DNA from: Hydrogenophaga palleronii_A
GTDB lineage: Bacteria > Pseudomonadota > Gammaproteobacteria > Burkholderiales > Burkholderiaceae_C
Assembly (NCBI RefSeq): GCF_031457455.1
Contig: NZ_JAVDWU010000018.1
Coordinates: 15,584-79,583, forward strand
Direction: 5' to 3'
Length of the DNA: 64,000 nt
In this document: positions 62,252 to 64,000 of the stretch, piece after piece
How the letters are laid out: each line of letters begins with the position of its first letter
How positions within the stretch are numbered: position 1 is the stretch's first letter
The notes under the pieces: generated by a model
Told to the model about the DNA's origin: nothing
Database searches by the model: none
Seen by the model: the letters and a program-made list of their open reading frames with translations, nothing else
Program-made: the position numbers and the translations under genes

Positions 62252-63814
62252 TCAGCTCAAGCGGAAGGTCGCCACCACTTCGGTGAGCTTCCTGGCCTGT
62301 TCTTTCAGGCTTTCGGCTGCGGCCGCACTTTCTTCGACCAATGCCGCGTTCTGCTGGGTCATCTGGTCGAGGTGACCCACGGCCGTGTTGACCTGGCCAA
62401 TGCCTTCGGACTGCTCGTTGGCAGCGGTGGTGATGTCGCTGATGAACACCGACACCTTGTCGGCATTGGCCACGATCTCGCCGATGGTGCTGCCGGCCTC
62501 GGCCACCAGTCTTGAGCCTGCATCGACCTTGTCCACGCTGCTGGCAATGAGCACCTTGATTTCCTTGGCGGCCTCGGCACTGCGCTGCGCCAAGTTGCGC
62601 ACCTCAGCCGCCACCACCGCAAAGCCCCGGCCTTGCTCACCGGCACGCGCGGCTTCCACCGCCGCGTTCAGCGCCAGAATGTTGGTCTGGAAGGCAATGC
62701 CATCGATCACGCCGATGATGTCGCCGATCTTCTTGCTGCTGTGGTTGATCTCGTCCATCGTGGACACGACCTGGCCCACCACCTTGCCGCCACGTGCGGC
62801 CACTTCGGCATTGGCCACGGCCATCTGGCTGGCCTGCCGCGCGGCGTCGGCACTCTGGCGCACCGTGCTGTTGATCTGCTCGATGCTGCTGGCGGTCTGC
62901 TGCAGGCTGCTGGCGGCCTGCTCGGTACGGGAAGACAGGTCCTGGTTGCCCGACGCGATTTCTGCACTGGCGGTGCCGATGCTGTCCGTGGTGGCTCGCA
63001 CCTCTCCCACAATGCGCGCCAGTGAAGACTGCATGCCACCCAGCGCATTCATCAGCGCAGTGAGTTCGTCCTTGCCCTGGGCAGTGACCCGCTGGGTCAG
63101 GTCGCCCTTTGTGATGCCTTCTGCCAGGCGCTGGGCCTGGTCCAGCGGCTGGCAAATGCTTTGCATGTTCGCCAGTGTGGTGGGCACCACCACCAGCGCG
63201 GCCAGCGCCACGGCCACACCGAACCACAGGATGGTGCGGTCGCTGGTCGAAGCCAGATCGGTCTGTACCGCCGCCGCTTCGGTCGTGATGATGGACTCGA
63301 CCTGCTGAACCAGCTTGAGGATGGCAGCATAGCGCTCGTGTGCGCGGGCCAGCATCCGATTGGCCACTGTGGCGGAATCGTAGGCTCCACTCTGAATCTG
63401 AGCCACCACCGGCTGCACCGCCGCGACATAGTCCTTGAGTTGTTGCTGCACGTCCTGCAACACGGCGTTGTCTTCGTCCGCTTTGCCCTGGAGCATGCTC
63501 GCCAGTTGCTCATTGGCCTGCTTCACTGCCTTTTCCCAGCGCATGTTGGACAGAGAGAGCTGCTCAGGCGATTCGTAGTGGATCACCATGTCCTTCTCGT
63601 AACGGCTCATGTCACCCAGCGCCACGCGCAGCTTCGACAAGGCCACCGTTTCCTGGAACGCGTGGTCAACGAACTCGTTGCCCAGATGCGCCATGCGCTG
63701 CATGCCCCACAGGCCAGCACCTCCGACGATGAACAACAAGGTCAGCACGACGCCAATGGCACCCAGCATGCGTTGTCGGATGGAAAAAACGCGCATCATT
63801 GATTGCAGTCCCAC
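62252..63814 (-). CDS. Methyl-accepting chemotaxis protein
   Basis: 520 residues from a GTG at 63814 (CGGGAG before it). TM1 at about 16-38, a four-helix-bundle periplasmic sensor to about 190, and TM2 at about 194-214. HAMP is followed by a cytoplasmic signalling hairpin with the conserved tip IIGVIDGIAFQTNILALNAAVEAARAGEQGRGFAVVA. The C-terminus ends LTEVVATFRLS without a CheR-binding pentapeptide. It transmits an unknown signal to CheA/CheW. A close paralogue lies directly upstream. Confidence 0.93.
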   Translation of the reverse strand: MGLQSMMRVFSIRQRMLGAIGVVLTLLFIVGGAGLWGMQRMAHLGNEFVDHAFQETVALSKLRVALGDMSRYEKDMVIHYESPEQLSLSNMRWEKAVKQANEQLASMLQGKADEDNAVLQDVQQQLKDYVAAVQPVVAQIQSGAYDSATVANRMLARAHERYAAILKLVQQVESIITTEAAAVQTDLASTSDRTILWFGVAVALAALVVVPTTLANMQSICQPLDQAQRLAEGITKGDLTQRVTAQGKDELTALMNALGGMQSSLARIVGEVRATTDSIGTASAEIASGNQDLSSRTEQAASSLQQTASSIEQINSTVRQSADAARQASQMAVANAEVAARGGKVVGQVVSTMDEINHSSKKIGDIIGVIDGIAFQTNILALNAAVEAARAGEQGRGFAVVAAEVRNLAQRSAEAAKEIKVLIASSVDKVDAGSRLVAEAGSTIGEIVANADKVSVFISDITTAANEQSEGIGQVNTAVGHLDQMTQQNAALVEESAAAAESLKEQARKLTEVVATFRLS

Positions 63815-63859
63815 ATTGTTCTCCCGAAAGGTTAATGACTTGAAAGTGTCTTGAAGGCG

Positions 63860-64000
63860 TCAACGGCTGTTCGCCTGCGCGCCCGCCTCGAATCTGAAGA
63901 TCTGGATCACCTGAGCCAGGCGCTGAGCCTGATCCTTGAGGCTCTCGGCTGCGGCCGCGCTCTCTTCGACCAACGCCGCGTTCTGCTGCGTCATCTGGTC
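63860..64000 (-). CDS. Methyl-accepting chemotaxis protein, C-terminal end only
   Basis: The last 46 codons of a second chemoreceptor cut off by the window edge: DQMTQQNAALVEESAAAAES, then LKDQAQRLAQVIQIFRF and a short GAQANSR tail. It is nearly identical to the same region of the downstream chemoreceptor and in the same orientation, indicating tandem duplication. Confidence 0.9.
   Translation of the reverse strand, partial: DQMTQQNAALVEESAAAAESLKDQAQRLAQVIQIFRFEAGAQANSR

Overview
The window is a high-GC chromosomal segment of a betaproteobacterium, most likely a member of the Comamonadaceae (Hydrogenophaga/Acidovorax-like). This rests on gene content (surA-lptD-rsmA, murU-pepP, TctC-type solute receptor with a TctDE-like regulator pair, tkt-gap) and on a dense family of C-run/hairpin intergenic repeats. 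No rRNA, tRNA, CRISPR array, transposase or prophage was seen. Genus placement is inference.

Layout. 1-2,730: end of a Bug/TctC receptor gene and a two-component system. 2,946-10,055: drug-type MFS exporter, recX-recA with a probable LexA site, a MarR-like regulator, a second two-component system whose junction carries an inverted pair of repeats, and a GST. 10,118-13,744: topoisomerase III with a histone-like Lys/Ala linker and a C-terminal SWIB domain, divergent from a SET-domain protein. 13,921-24,571: birA, a SPOR protein, a TetR/hydrolase operon, tkt-gap, murU, pepP, a MOSC protein and a PfkB kinase.

24,572-41,677 is a 17-kb iron block. It has a Fur-boxed siderophore receptor, a Fur-boxed imelysin/di-heme/imelysin/DUF1513 operon, a hemin operon (receptor, small protein, hmuS, truncated VOC gene, hmuT, VOC gene, hmuU, hmuV, coiled-coil protein), and bacterioferritin with its ferredoxin. 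Four Fur-like boxes precede these units. Uptake, release from heme and storage are therefore encoded side by side.

41,933-64,000: malic enzyme-PTA fusion, a secreted RNase Sa-like enzyme with a barstar-family inhibitor, rsmA-surA-lptD, amgK (carrying an in-frame repeat insertion) with rsmE, a three-gene DUF4956/VTC/CotH cluster, a depolymerase-like esterase, an MFS transporter, a YidB-like protein, a lipase-like hydrolase, an M20 peptidase and two tandem chemoreceptors (the second cut by the window end).

The most striking features are: the SWIB-TopB/SET pair; the repeat family, which sits almost always directly after stop codons but has also entered the coding sequence of amgK, a histidine kinase and probably the lptD leader; and the poorly characterised DUF4956-VTC-CotH cluster.
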